Of a stretch of DNA of 64,000 nt, positions 35,353 through 44,917 are shown in pieces. The DNA is taken from positions 372,001 to 436,000 of the forward strand of contig NZ_JAQIBD010000002.1 in NCBI RefSeq assembly GCF_030347965.1, written 5' to 3'. Positions within the stretch are counted from its first letter, which is position 1. Each line of letters opens with the position of its first letter. A program made the translations under genes and the position numbers. Source of the DNA: Sulfurovum zhangzhouensis (lineage in GTDB: Bacteria; Campylobacterota; Campylobacteria; Campylobacterales; Sulfurovaceae). The notes beneath the pieces were generated by a model. That model did not search any database. It was given only the letters and a program-made list of their open reading frames with translations, and had not been told where the DNA came from.

Positions 35353-36803
35353 ACGAAGCTTGGCGCATCGTTGGCAAAGAGTATCAGGTCACCTGCCCTG
35401 GTCTCTTCTATCAACATCTGCTCCATCTGCGCTTTACTCTCCAGTTTTCCCAGTTTACCCGCATCAACATGTTCTTTGAAGATCGGGTAGTTAAGATCAC
35501 CTGTAACGATCACTTTGTCAAAGATTTCATTGGCTCTTTGTGCAACCTGCACATTAAGGGCATCGTCCACTTCCACAAGTCCAGGTGTGATGAGTACTTT
35601 CCTTCCCTCATAACTCTTTGCCAGATCAAATGAAGCCATCATCCCATCAATGTTCCCGTTGAAGCTGTCATCAAGTATCACCTTGCCGCCGGCATCGATA
35701 CGTTGAAGTCTGTGTGCTACAGGCTTTAAGGTAGATAGTCCCTCTTGTATCTGCTCTGTGCTCAGCCCAAGCTCTTTGGCGATCTGTACGGATGCAGCAA
35801 GATTGATCGCGTTGAATGCACCAAGAATGTTTGCTTCATAGCGTACCCCATCAAGTGTAAAACTTGTACCGTTCAGTGTCGCTTTTACATCTTCGATGAC
35901 AGCCTGTGGAGCTGGAAGTACAGTCCTGATATTCAGGTTTTCCTTGCTTCCAAAGGTATGCACATTTTCCTCAGGTTTCACCATCGCACTCTCATGTACC
36001 CATGCACTCTTCAAACGCTTGCTAAACAAGATCTCCATTTTTGTATTACGGATATTCTCCAGTGTCTTAAAATACTCAATATGTGCAGGTCCTATCTTTC
36101 CGACAACAACATAATGCGGGTTGACAAAAGTGGTGATCTCTTTGATATCCCCTTCTCCTCTTGCTCCCATTTCCACGACATAAACTTCAGTATCAGCAGG
36201 AAGATCGTCATTGACATCTTTCATTACACCGCCAAGTGTATTCACTGAACGCGGTGTCGCATAAGTTTTATACTTTGTTGTAAGGATATGGGCAACAAAG
36301 TTCTTTATGCTGGTCTTACCGTAACTTGCTGTAATCCCTACAACGATCATATCTTCCATGCTTTCAAGCTTCTGTTCTGCTTTACGCTTAAAGCCTTCAA
36401 AAAGCATCTTCTCAATAAACATAGAAACGAAATACGCTAAGAAAAGCGGAACTATTACACCAAAGTGTTTAAATGCCACTGCAATAAAGATCGCAAACAA
36501 GAACAAAGCTGCATAAAACCGTTTTACCCTGCCTGTAAACACCAGTGGTTTATCAAGTCCTTTATACCATACATAAAGCAGCGGCAAATAAGCAAGTGTG
36601 ACCACAAATCCAAATTCACTCACACTCTCTATCAATGCATAGAGCGCAAAGGGTATCAAAAAGTAAACAAAATGCCACCATGTCTTGGTATGGTGAAAGA
36701 TCACACGTTCAAGCTTATAACTGTACCACTGCAGGTTTGTGATAAAATAATATCCAATGGCAGCAATAAAAAGTAGATAGGCAATAGTATTGAGTATTAA
36801 CAT
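35349..36803 (-). CDS. murF: UDP-N-acetylmuramoyl-tripeptide--D-alanyl-D-alanine ligase
   Basis: A 484-residue Mur ligase with an N-terminal membrane portion of about 130 residues (several hydrophobic helices), which is characteristic of epsilonproteobacterial MurF. The ATP site is GITASYGKTSIKNF, with EMGARGEGDI, GPAHIEYF and ILDDSFNGNIDGM in the central and C-terminal domains. It adds D-Ala-D-Ala to the muropeptide precursor. Its ATG overlaps the preceding alpha/beta hydrolase gene by seven bases; the same pair is adjacent in Campylobacter as I recall. Confidence 0.95.
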   Translation of the reverse strand: MLILNTIAYLLFIAAIGYYFITNLQWYSYKLERVIFHHTKTWWHFVYFLIPFALYALIESVSEFGFVVTLAYLPLLYVWYKGLDKPLVFTGRVKRFYAALFLFAIFIAVAFKHFGVIVPLFLAYFVSMFIEKMLFEGFKRKAEQKLESMEDMIVVGITASYGKTSIKNFVAHILTTKYKTYATPRSVNTLGGVMKDVNDDLPADTEVYVVEMGARGEGDIKEITTFVNPHYVVVGKIGPAHIEYFKTLENIRNTKMEILFSKRLKSAWVHESAMVKPEENVHTFGSKENLNIRTVLPAPQAVIEDVKATLNGTSFTLDGVRYEANILGAFNAINLAASVQIAKELGLSTEQIQEGLSTLKPVAHRLQRIDAGGKVILDDSFNGNIDGMMASFDLAKSYEGRKVLITPGLVEVDDALNVQVAQRANEIFDKVIVTGDLNYPIFKEHVDAGKLGKLESKAQMEQMLIEETRAGDLILFANDAPSFV

Positions 36804-37531
36804 TCGTTTTGTTCCTTACATTCTTTTATGATGGTTTGTTCGATAAAGTCTTTATGCTGTAAAAAAAAGTAGTGGTCCCCATCAAGCGGATAAAACTTGC
36901 TATTAGAGATCAATCCTGCAATCTTCTCGCCTGTATAAAGCGGTGTAGCCGTATCTTCTTTACCCCAAAAACAGAGTGCTTTTGATCGGCTTCTTGCAAA
37001 CTCATGCTCAAAATCCTCATCAACCACGTTTTTAAAGGTCTCATACATTTCATGACTCATACCGGTTACATCGGCTGAGCGGAAGATATCCCTGAGTTTC
37101 TTGAACCCAAGCGGTTTCAGCATTTTAAATGTAGCGATCTTTACTTTCACAGACCATGGTTTCTCTGTTACTACACCTGCACTTGAAAGCAGGACAAGAC
37201 ACGGTGTATTCAACAGTGTTGCTACCTTGCCGCCAAAAGAGTGCCCCATAGCGATCTTTGGTGTAATCCCCAGTGCTTTCAAAAACAGGTTTACTATCTT
37301 GCCGTAATCTTCTGTAGTAAGGATTATCTCATTACTGCTCTTACCAAATCCCGGCATATCCAGATAGATATGTTTATACTCTGATAGTGTTTTCCCGAAG
37401 GCCTGCTTCATGATCTCTTTGTTGCTGCCCCAGCCATGCAAAATCAAAATCGCATCGTTTGCTGAAGGGTTAAGTAGTTCATAGGAGAGTTGAAATGGTT
37501 GATTGTTGTAGATGATCTCTTTTGATGCCAT
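36797..37531 (-). CDS. Alpha/beta hydrolase
   Basis: A 244-residue alpha/beta hydrolase. The oxyanion region is ILHGWGSN, the nucleophile elbow is GHSFGGK (Ser), and the acid-His part is FWGKEDTATP and DGDHYFFLQ. The substrate is unknown. It overlaps murF by seven bases and is likely co-transcribed, so a role linked to envelope precursor metabolism is possible. No signal peptide is seen, so it should be cytoplasmic. Confidence 0.9.
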   Translation of the reverse strand: MASKEIIYNNQPFQLSYELLNPSANDAILILHGWGSNKEIMKQAFGKTLSEYKHIYLDMPGFGKSSNEIILTTEDYGKIVNLFLKALGITPKIAMGHSFGGKVATLLNTPCLVLLSSAGVVTEKPWSVKVKIATFKMLKPLGFKKLRDIFRSADVTGMSHEMYETFKNVVDEDFEHEFARSRSKALCFWGKEDTATPLYTGEKIAGLISNSKFYPLDGDHYFFLQHKDFIEQTIIKECKEQNEC

Positions 37532-37620
37532 AGTTTACCGTTCAATAAAATTGGAGTATTTTATCATAACGGCACTTATGCTATACACTTCAAGCCATAG
37601 CAATCTTTTTATCTAAAAAC

Positions 37621-38010
37621 TTAAAGTTTAGAAAGGGGGAAGGTTGTTTTAGTCCCTTGAGATCTCAGTTCATCATTATAACGTTCTTTGATCGTTACAC
37701 TACCGTCACGGACCTGGAAAGTGATCATGGCATCACTTTTTTTGGTCCTCCAACGTCCATTTGCAGAACCCCAAATCACCTTGCTGCCTTCCAGTCTGCA
37801 CTTATAATCAAACCGGTCATTTTCACCTTCTATACGATAATGAAGATAAACGATCCCGTCCTTCCCTTTTTGCGTTTCAATAGCTGCAATATCAACTCCC
37901 ATGATAGAAGAGAGGGCTGCTTTACAAATTTGTACATGCGTATATGCATCATTAGATGCACCAAATAAAAAACCGGAAATAACTAGAAGCAAGATTTTAA
38001 TTTTTAACAT
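37621..38010 (-). CDS. Small secreted protein of unknown function
   Basis: A 129-residue protein with a signal peptide (MLKIKILLLVISGFLFGAS). The start is the ATG at 38010, preceded by AAAGGGGA; an upstream TTG would add six residues. The mature part holds two Cys (QICKAAL and DYKCRLEG) that may form a disulfide, and alternating beta strands (IVYLHYRIEGENDRF, AMITFQVRDGSVTIKERY). I recognise no family. It is transcribed alone or with the following small membrane gene cluster. Confidence 0.65.
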   Translation of the reverse strand: MLKIKILLLVISGFLFGASNDAYTHVQICKAALSSIMGVDIAAIETQKGKDGIVYLHYRIEGENDRFDYKCRLEGSKVIWGSANGRWRTKKSDAMITFQVRDGSVTIKERYNDELRSQGTKTTFPLSKL

Positions 38011-38070
38011 CCATTCCCCTTTGGACAAATAATATTTCTGATCAACTTTAACAAGAAATTATACTAAAAA

Positions 38071-38292
38071 CTAGTCTATATACTTATCATCCTTCATACT
38101 TTTCTCTTCAACATACTCTCTGTAAAGCATCGCAATACCGAAAGTTACTATAATGACCACTCCTGCAGTAATAGTAAGTTTTACAAAAACAGCCCAGCTT
38201 ACTACATTAGCCCAAAGTTGAGCCAAAAGAAGTATTGCATAGAGTACAAATACCACACCGCTAATGATGCTTGCAATTTTCATGACTTTCAT
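38071..38292 (-). CDS. Small membrane protein, two helices
   Basis: A 73-residue protein with two hydrophobic helices (IASIISGVVFVLYAILLLAQ and a second from about 33 to 56, LTITAGVVIIVTFGIAML) and a charged C-terminal tail. No family is recognised. It begins one base after the stop codon of the DUF4177 gene, so the two are co-transcribed. Confidence 0.65.
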   Translation of the reverse strand: MKVMKIASIISGVVFVLYAILLLAQLWANVVSWAVFVKLTITAGVVIIVTFGIAMLYREYVEEKSMKDDKYID

Positions 38293-38508
38293 TTATCCTC
38301 TCTCCCTCTGCATAATGACAACATAACCTTCTCTTTTAAAGAAAAGCAGCATTCTACGAATATCTTTTTCCATCGTTACTACTTCCCAGCCATCTTTTGC
38401 ATTGGCATTAAGAAACGCTGAGAAACGTACAGGATTGATCTTCGATTCTCCAAGAAGTAATGACCCAAGCATTCCTTCTTGATAAATAACTGCCTTATAC
38501 TCTTTCAT
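38293..38508 (-). CDS. DUF4177 family protein
   Basis: A 71-residue protein matching the short DUF4177 pattern: an N-terminal strand (EYKAVIY), a central helix ending in the NAKDGWEVVTME segment and a final strand (GYVVIMQRE). Function is unknown; the family often appears beside small membrane proteins, as here. The adjacent two-helix membrane gene follows directly. Confidence 0.75.
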   Translation of the reverse strand: MKEYKAVIYQEGMLGSLLLGESKINPVRFSAFLNANAKDGWEVVTMEKDIRRMLLFFKREGYVVIMQRERG

Positions 38509-38523
38509 TTTCTACCTTAAATA

Positions 38524-39765
38524 TTAAAAGTTCAGCTTTTGATCTCTATCAAATCCATAGATATCATTAAACATTGACAGTTTCCCATTTGTATCTACGT
38601 AACTTGTAAGATATGCCGTATGTACCATCAATTTTTTCTTTAAAACAATATGATGCGTTTTAAGTGAGCTGTATTTGTCCATTATACTTTCTTTAGTCTC
38701 ACTCGTAAAGTTTTTTGCAATATGAATCAACATATCGTTTGGTTTTTCCAACCTGACGCAACCGTGACTAAAAGTACGTACTTGACGTTTAAAGAGAGAC
38801 TTAGCCTGCGTATCATGCATATAAACTGAATGTCTATTCGGGAATATAAATTTGATACGTCCCAATACATTACGTTCAGATGGTTTTTCAATAAACTTGA
38901 ACGGTACTTCCCCTTTACCACCCTTATAGGCAGTAAGGTCAATATCATTGACTGAAACATCTTTAGATTCCAAATTGTAGTCACGACGGATTACCATGTT
39001 GTTACGCGCTAGATAAGCGGGGTCCTTGAGTAGTTTAGGTATGATCTCATTTCTTGCGATACTATCAGGTACTCCCCACTGCGGGTTAAGCGTGATATAC
39101 TGCATCGGCTCTGCAAAAATTGGAGTTTGCAGATTTTTTTTCCCTACAATGACACCGAATTTCATTGTTGTTTGATCGCCTTTTTTGATACGTACTTTAA
39201 ACTCAGGAATGTTTACCAATGCATAATCTTCTCCCAAGTCTTGACGCATGATCTTGGTTCTTTCAATATTGAGACGGATCGTACGGAGCTGTTTTGGTGT
39301 TACTCCCTCTTTATTTTTTAATGTATTGTATGTTTTGACCAGTTTTGCAAACTGTTCAGTTTCCGGTACATAAGGCTTCAGAATACTTTTTATCGACTGT
39401 CCGGCCTTGAGCTGTGTCAACACCTGTTTTTTATCTACTTTTTGAAGATAGATATCATAGTGTGATTCAATCTTCTTCTCTTTTTTAGCTTCTTGAACCT
39501 CATTGAAGTTTTTTAGATCGATACAACTATTGGCAAGATTATCTGTATATTTTAAGAGCAGCTTACTCATCAGCTTGGAGTTTCCTGTCTTTTTAACTTT
39601 TTCATAAAGTGCCTGCTGATCACAGACCGATGCATATCTATCTTCTTCGAGTATCTGCAGAAATTCCTTTTTTTGTGCAGATTTCCATCCCTCTTCATCC
39701 GGTGTATCGACACAGCCATTCATAATGACGGCAACTAACAACCCTACTAATAATCTGATTTTCAT
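38524..39765 (-). CDS. L,D-transpeptidase (YkuD domain), YcbB-like lipoprotein
   Basis: A 413-residue envelope enzyme. The start is the ATG at 39765 with AGAGGGA upstream; the longer frame overlaps the preceding gene. A lipobox (VAVIMNGC) suggests lipidation. The N-terminal half is helical, and the catalytic YkuD domain shows NPQWGVPDSIARNEIIPKL, the HD segment in YMHDTQAK and the nucleophile motif SHGCVRLEKP. This arrangement matches YcbB-type transpeptidases that form 3-3 peptidoglycan crosslinks. In curved or helical Campylobacterota such enzymes can affect cell shape. Confidence 0.9.
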   Translation of the reverse strand: MKIRLLVGLLVAVIMNGCVDTPDEEGWKSAQKKEFLQILEEDRYASVCDQQALYEKVKKTGNSKLMSKLLLKYTDNLANSCIDLKNFNEVQEAKKEKKIESHYDIYLQKVDKKQVLTQLKAGQSIKSILKPYVPETEQFAKLVKTYNTLKNKEGVTPKQLRTIRLNIERTKIMRQDLGEDYALVNIPEFKVRIKKGDQTTMKFGVIVGKKNLQTPIFAEPMQYITLNPQWGVPDSIARNEIIPKLLKDPAYLARNNMVIRRDYNLESKDVSVNDIDLTAYKGGKGEVPFKFIEKPSERNVLGRIKFIFPNRHSVYMHDTQAKSLFKRQVRTFSHGCVRLEKPNDMLIHIAKNFTSETKESIMDKYSSLKTHHIVLKKKLMVHTAYLTSYVDTNGKLSMFNDIYGFDRDQKLNF

Positions 39766-39781
39766 TAATTCCCTCTGATTT

Positions 39782-40918
39782 TTATTCATTAATGAGATGT
39801 TGGCAGCAGATATATGCACTTGAAAATGCCCACTGAAAATTATATCCGCCAAGTCTCCCTGTTACATCCAGAACTTCACCGATAAAGTAAAGTCCTTCCT
39901 GCTTTTCACTCATCATTGTATAAGCATTCACTTGATCTACAGAGACTCCGCCTTTGGTTACCTCAGCTTTTGAATAACCGAAAGTACCCGAAGGTGCGAA
40001 ACTATAGTGACAAAGCGATTTCAAACGTTCCAATTCTTGTGAAGTAACTTTTTTCCCTTGTTTGTCTTGTAGGTCTAATTGTAGCAAAAATGCCTTTGTG
40101 ACACGCTTTGGCATAGGTAACAATGAAGAGATATTTTTTTCGCTTCTCATAAATGCATTCCAATCAACACCACTCAGGAAATCTATCTCGATCTTCCCTT
40201 TCTCCCAGTATAAAGAAGCATTCAATACAGCAGGGCCACTGATACCTTTATGTGCAAAAAGAAGTGAACCTTGAATCACCTTTTCGCCTACTGTGATCAT
40301 GACCTCAGTTGAAGCTCCGGCTAGTTCTTTGAAAAAAAACTGTTCGGGCTGAAGTGTTAATCCTACTAATGCAGGTGCGGTTTTTACTATATGATGTCCG
40401 AACGCTTCTGCTATCTTATAGCCTATATCGCTGGCTTTTAGCTGTGGATAACTTAAGCCTCCCGAAGCAACTACTACCCTTTCTGCTTTTAAGGTTCTTT
40501 TATCTGTTTTCACTTCAAAGTATTGTGCTTTTTTTTCGACACTGATGACCTGTTCATCCAGTAAAATGTTCTGTTTTTTGCTTTCATTGTGAAAGATACT
40601 CAAGATCTCTTTGGATGAGTGAGGACAGAAATACTGGGTGTCTTTACGGATGACGGGTTTAAGCCCTCTTTTATCCAGCCATTCCAGCAGCATCTTCTCA
40701 TCAAACATATCTAAAGCCGGTTGTATAAAATACTCTTCACCTAAATAGTAGGCCGTATCCATCACTTGATTGGTGATATTACACTTGCCTCCTCCTGAGA
40801 CCTGTATCTTCGCGCCAAGCTTCGTATTGGCTTCTATAATGGTTGCACTGTTTTGGGGAAGTAAAGAAGCCAGCATCAATGCACTTGCCCCTCCACCGAT
40901 GATAACTATATGATTCAT
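39782..40918 (-). CDS. HI0933/BaiN-like NAD(P)/FAD-dependent oxidoreductase
   Basis: A 378-residue flavoprotein. The FAD-binding Rossmann start is VIIGGGASALMLASLL, followed by KLGAKIQVSGGGKCNITN, the VASGGLSYPQL region and the C-terminal TKGGVSVDQVNAYTMMS and GRLGGYNFQWAFSSAY segments. These are diagnostic of the HI0933/BaiN family, whose physiological substrates are mostly unknown. It ends 16 bases before the transpeptidase start. Confidence 0.92.
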   Translation of the reverse strand: MNHIVIIGGGASALMLASLLPQNSATIIEANTKLGAKIQVSGGGKCNITNQVMDTAYYLGEEYFIQPALDMFDEKMLLEWLDKRGLKPVIRKDTQYFCPHSSKEILSIFHNESKKQNILLDEQVISVEKKAQYFEVKTDKRTLKAERVVVASGGLSYPQLKASDIGYKIAEAFGHHIVKTAPALVGLTLQPEQFFFKELAGASTEVMITVGEKVIQGSLLFAHKGISGPAVLNASLYWEKGKIEIDFLSGVDWNAFMRSEKNISSLLPMPKRVTKAFLLQLDLQDKQGKKVTSQELERLKSLCHYSFAPSGTFGYSKAEVTKGGVSVDQVNAYTMMSEKQEGLYFIGEVLDVTGRLGGYNFQWAFSSAYICCQHLINE

Positions 40919-41018
40919 GAAGCAGATTATAGCCTAAATCGTACAAAATGATAGGAAATGCTATGGAAGTATAGTTCTAATTTTGATATACTAAAAAAAA
41001 AGGTCAAGGAAAAAGAAA

Positions 41019-41720
41019 ATGAAGAGGTACTTACTCTCCATTACTTTATACTGTTCTGTTGGATATGGTAGTCTTTTTGTTATCACTGATCCAAATAAAA
41101 ATACAGTAGAAGTTAAACGTCTTGAACCAACTCACAATGCTGCAATCACACAAAAAACCAGTGAATACTCTATTCAGGCACTTTATGATGAGCTTAATTC
41201 TGTAGAAACATATGCACGAAGGGCCTGGCTGGCAAAAGAACGTACCAAACATCTTGCCATAGCTAAAGAACAGGCACGTAAAATGGGAGTAAGCTTTAGC
41301 CTGACTGATGATCAAAGCATACAAATCCTTGAGGATGCCAAATATTATAAAGGGGGCAGATATGTATGGGGCGGTACCACACCTGAAGGGTTTGACTGCT
41401 CGGGGTATGTACAATACCTCTATAAAAAACATCATATCGAGCTACCTCGTACTGCCTATGAACAATCAAAAATGGGAAGAGAAGTGAGCTTGGATGAACT
41501 GAGAAAAGGTGATCTGCTCTTCTTCCTTACAGACCGCACACGCAATATCCCGATCACACATGTAGGTATCTATATCGGCGGGGGTGAGTTTATCCATGCT
41601 GCTTCGAGAAAAAAAGGGATTATCATCTCACCGATCACACACGGTAGTTATGCCAGAACATTTGTTAAAGCCATGCGTGTGATAGATAATACAGATGAAC
41701 TATACACCGCTTCATTATAA
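41019..41720 (+). CDS. NlpC/P60 family cell-wall endopeptidase
   Basis: A 233-residue secreted protein with a signal peptide at the N-terminus, a helical linker to about residue 100 and a C-terminal C40 peptidase domain. The catalytic Cys lies in GFDCSGYVQYLY, the His in THVGIYIGGGEFIHAAS, and the domain starts YKGGRYVWGG. It should cut gamma-D-Glu to diamino acid bonds in peptidoglycan. Transcribed on the plus strand, divergently from the BaiN-like gene. Confidence 0.92.
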   Translation: MKRYLLSITLYCSVGYGSLFVITDPNKNTVEVKRLEPTHNAAITQKTSEYSIQALYDELNSVETYARRAWLAKERTKHLAIAKEQARKMGVSFSLTDDQSIQILEDAKYYKGGRYVWGGTTPEGFDCSGYVQYLYKKHHIELPRTAYEQSKMGREVSLDELRKGDLLFFLTDRTRNIPITHVGIYIGGGEFIHAASRKKGIIISPITHGSYARTFVKAMRVIDNTDELYTASL

Positions 41721-41864
41721 TATCCCTTTTCAAAAACATAATTTTCCCTCGCTTTATCTTTCAACCGTCCTTTTATAGCTAACACTCTGCTAACACTTAC
41801 ATAACAAACGGGTAATGCTCTTCTTGTTAGAATTTGGAATCTGTTGTTATAAGGAGAGAAAAAT

Positions 41865-44180
41865 ATGTACAGTAAATATCAGCTTTTAAGCCTGGCAGCT
41901 ATTCCCTTTTTAATAGGGTGTGGAGGTAGTAGTAGTGTCGTTCAGAACACAGGAACCCAAACCGCTACGATAAGCGGAACAGTACCTGGAACAAAAATAG
42001 AAGCTTTCTGTGCAGATGGAACATACGCTTCAACCAATTCCGTCCAGAATAGTACTTCTGAGCATCCGTTTACACTTAGTGTCCCGGAAGATACAGAGTG
42101 TCGTTTGGTAATGACCACCAATGAAAATGATCCGGATAATAGGATTATCACGGATATCGTATTTATCGATACGCAAAATGTTTCCAATAACTCGATTCAA
42201 GTCAGCGGGGATATCGATCTAGGGTATATTGATCTTCCTATGGAGTATAGTCAGGCCATTGATGAAAATGGAGACCATGTCAATGATACACCTCAGGAAG
42301 TGAACGTAGACCCACAGAGTGCTCAAGTAAGTAATGATGATAATCCTTATGACAGTAATCATAATGAAACAATCGATATCTATGAAGATGATGATAACGA
42401 TACTGTTGTAAATGCATATGAAGATAATGATCGTGACGGTACTCCTAATATAGAAGAGGATAACGATCATGATGGTATTCCTGATATGGTTGATGATGAT
42501 GATCAAGATGGTCTTCCAAACAGTGTGGATGACGACGATCATGACGGTACACCAAATAGTGAGGATGATGACTACAATAACGCACCGGGCGATGTATTTA
42601 CTACCGATGCAAAATATATGCTCACTGCATGGAATGACCTGGGAATGCACTGTATGGATGGGAATGATTACTCGGTTTTCTCAGTCCTTCCTCCGTATAA
42701 CACTCTTCATGCACAGATAAAAGACCGTAATGGTGATCTTGTCACCTCAGGGATCATTATCACATATGAATCAGCAATAGGTACGGATAACAAATGGAAC
42801 ACGACCAGTCTCCAAACTACCGATGGAACAGAAAAAACAAATTTCTGGGATTATGTTGCTGATCTCTTTGGCGTTTCACTTGAACCGGATACAGGTCTTA
42901 CAGGACTTCCGACTGCAAGCAAAACACCTGTAGAACTGACGTTTAATGAAACACACCAGTGGTGGCAGGCAGAGGGTATTCCTATCACACCTTATAATGA
43001 TGACGGAAGTAAAAACTATTATCCTCTAGTAAAAGTAGTTGCAAAGGACAGTGCAGGAAATGTACTCGCTCAGGTAGACACCGTTCTTCCTGTCAGTGAT
43101 GAAATGGACTGTAAACGCTGCCACTCAAGCACTAGTGTAACAGATGCAGCAAAACCAAATGCAGGCTGGGTGAATCATAGTGATGAGGAAAAAGACTACA
43201 AATACAATATATTGCGTTTACATGATGAGATGCAACCGACTGCTGTGAGTGATAACAGTGATGCATTGCAAGCCAAAGGATATAACTATGATGCAAACGG
43301 TCTGGAAGCTACTGCGCAAGGAGGCACACCTGTACTATGTGTTGCGTGTCACAAATCCAATGCATTACCGGGTGTGGGTATCGAACTTAAAGCGTTAACC
43401 CAATCCATCCATGGGAAACATGCGGATGTCACTGACCCTGTCAGCAATATGAAACTGGGTGATAGCGAGAACAGAAGTGCTTGTTACGCTTGTCACCCGG
43501 GTGCACAGACAGAATGTCTTAGAGGGGCGATGGGTGATGCAAAAGATAGCAACGGTGATGCAAAGATGCAGTGCCAAAGCTGTCACGGTACCATGCATGC
43601 AGTGGGAAATGAAAGCCGTGAAGGCTGGCTTGATCAGCCTAACTGCCAAGCATGTCACCAGGCAGGCCAACAACATACAAGTGCAATTGATCCTATGACC
43701 AATACACTTAGAAGTGCAGTAGATACAAGATTTGCTACCAATCCGGATACACCAATGCCGGGTAAAAGTCTTTACCGCTTTAGCAAAGGACACGGTAATC
43801 TGCAGTGTGAAGCTTGTCATGGTTCTACCCATGCCATCTATCCCGCACATGAAGCAGACAACTTCGTAAGTATCACAGCACAAGGCCATACCGGTACAAT
43901 TGCTGAATGTACAGCATGTCATACCACTGTACCAAAGACGGTTACAGGTGGGCCGCATGGTCTGCATCCTGTTGGACAAAGCTGGGTCGGGGGACATGAA
44001 GATGCTGCAGAAAATAATCCAGGACAGTGTAAAGCATGTCACGGTGATGATTATCGTGGTTCTGTACTGTCAAAGACCTTTACAAGCAGAGTTTTCTCTA
44101 CAGAATGGGGAGAAAAATCTTTCTCAAAAGGTCATCAGGTAAGTTGTTATGATTGTCATAATGGACCGGGTGGGGATTAA
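41865..44180 (+). CDS. Nine-haem c-type cytochrome lipoprotein with calcium-binding repeats
   Basis: A 771-residue exported protein. A lipobox (PFLIGC) and Gly-Ser linker come first, then a beta domain and a run of Asp-rich thrombospondin type 3 repeats (about 150-240: DDDNDTVVN, DRDGTPN, DHDGIPD, DQDGLPN, DHDGTPN). The conserved WNDLGMHCMD segment follows, then nine CxxCH haem motifs (CKRCH, CVACH, CYACH, CQSCH, CQACH, CEACH, CTACH, CKACH, CYDCH). It is probably anchored in the outer membrane and moves electrons at the cell surface. A two-component system follows. No homologous metal reductase can be named with certainty. Confidence 0.9.
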   Translation: MYSKYQLLSLAAIPFLIGCGGSSSVVQNTGTQTATISGTVPGTKIEAFCADGTYASTNSVQNSTSEHPFTLSVPEDTECRLVMTTNENDPDNRIITDIVFIDTQNVSNNSIQVSGDIDLGYIDLPMEYSQAIDENGDHVNDTPQEVNVDPQSAQVSNDDNPYDSNHNETIDIYEDDDNDTVVNAYEDNDRDGTPNIEEDNDHDGIPDMVDDDDQDGLPNSVDDDDHDGTPNSEDDDYNNAPGDVFTTDAKYMLTAWNDLGMHCMDGNDYSVFSVLPPYNTLHAQIKDRNGDLVTSGIIITYESAIGTDNKWNTTSLQTTDGTEKTNFWDYVADLFGVSLEPDTGLTGLPTASKTPVELTFNETHQWWQAEGIPITPYNDDGSKNYYPLVKVVAKDSAGNVLAQVDTVLPVSDEMDCKRCHSSTSVTDAAKPNAGWVNHSDEEKDYKYNILRLHDEMQPTAVSDNSDALQAKGYNYDANGLEATAQGGTPVLCVACHKSNALPGVGIELKALTQSIHGKHADVTDPVSNMKLGDSENRSACYACHPGAQTECLRGAMGDAKDSNGDAKMQCQSCHGTMHAVGNESREGWLDQPNCQACHQAGQQHTSAIDPMTNTLRSAVDTRFATNPDTPMPGKSLYRFSKGHGNLQCEACHGSTHAIYPAHEADNFVSITAQGHTGTIAECTACHTTVPKTVTGGPHGLHPVGQSWVGGHEDAAENNPGQCKACHGDDYRGSVLSKTFTSRVFSTEWGEKSFSKGHQVSCYDCHNGPGGD

Positions 44181-44189
44181 TCTCCACCC
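44168..44189 (+). terminator. Hairpin at the end of the cytochrome gene
   Basis: A near-perfect palindrome (GGGTGGGGATT / AATCTCCACCC, one mismatch pair) spans the cytochrome stop codon. The following DNA is pyrimidine-rich but lacks a clear run of T, so it may be a weak or attenuating terminator ahead of the response regulator. Confidence 0.4.
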
Positions 44190-44290
44190 AAGACCGGATT
44201 CTCCTCTTCTCCCCTATAATACTCTTGAGATAATGTCTATTAAATTTGCTTTTGATAAAATAGTAAAATTTTTTAAAGGAATAAAGTCAT

Positions 44291-44917
44291 ATGCGACTGC
44301 TACTGCTTGAAGATGATCATATATTGAGTGAAACATTACAATATTTTCTTTCTAAAGAGAACTATACTGTAGATACGGCACTTAGTATCGAAGAGGCTGA
44401 AGAGCTAACATTTGCAAATAGCTATGATCTTTACCTCTTTGATATTAACTTCCCTCAAGGTAACGGTTTGAGCCTTCTTGAGTCATTAAGAAAAGCAGAA
44501 GATACTACGCCTACTATTTTTATCACAGCATTGCATGATATGGATTCTATCGCACAAGGGTTTAAATTGGGAGCAATCGATTATATAAAAAAACCTTTTG
44601 ACCCGCAAGAACTTCTTATCAGGATAGCGGCAAAATTCACACAGGATTTTATTGCGTACAAAAATTTGGAATATGATTCAAATTCACGTATCATAAGGCT
44701 AGATGGAGAAATTATTGACCTTGGTAATGTACAACTCAAGATTTTTGAAAAACTTATACGCAATTGCGGGAGTGTCATTACAAAAGAGGAACTCTATGAA
44801 TGTCTTGAACATACTTCAGACACTGCGTTAAGGGTTGCGATTACAAAAATAAAACAGAAACTCAATATTGATATCAAAAATATTCGAAGTAAAGGCTATA
44901 TCCTTGAAAAGTTATGA
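44291..44917 (+). CDS. OmpR-family response regulator
   Basis: A 208-residue regulator. The receiver domain (about 1-115) has the acidic pair LLEDDH, the phospho-acceptor Asp in LYLFDINFPQGNG and the Lys in IKKPFDP. The C-terminal winged helix runs from about 125 to 205. It pairs with the histidine kinase whose start overlaps its end. The likely targets are the neighbouring cytochrome and outer-membrane genes. Confidence 0.93.
   Translation: MRLLLLEDDHILSETLQYFLSKENYTVDTALSIEEAEELTFANSYDLYLFDINFPQGNGLSLLESLRKAEDTTPTIFITALHDMDSIAQGFKLGAIDYIKKPFDPQELLIRIAAKFTQDFIAYKNLEYDSNSRIIRLDGEIIDLGNVQLKIFEKLIRNCGSVITKEELYECLEHTSDTALRVAITKIKQKLNIDIKNIRSKGYILEKL

Noticed and set aside
43395-44042. Long open frame (215 residues) antisense to the multihaem cytochrome
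   Set aside because: It mirrors the codon pattern of the cytochrome gene, is Cys- and Thr-rich because of the reversed haem motifs, and has no ribosome site or family resemblance.
44868-44903. Upstream TTG start for the histidine kinase
   Set aside because: It extends 36 bases farther into the regulator gene and lacks a well-placed ribosome site; TTG 44904 has AAAGG at a proper distance.
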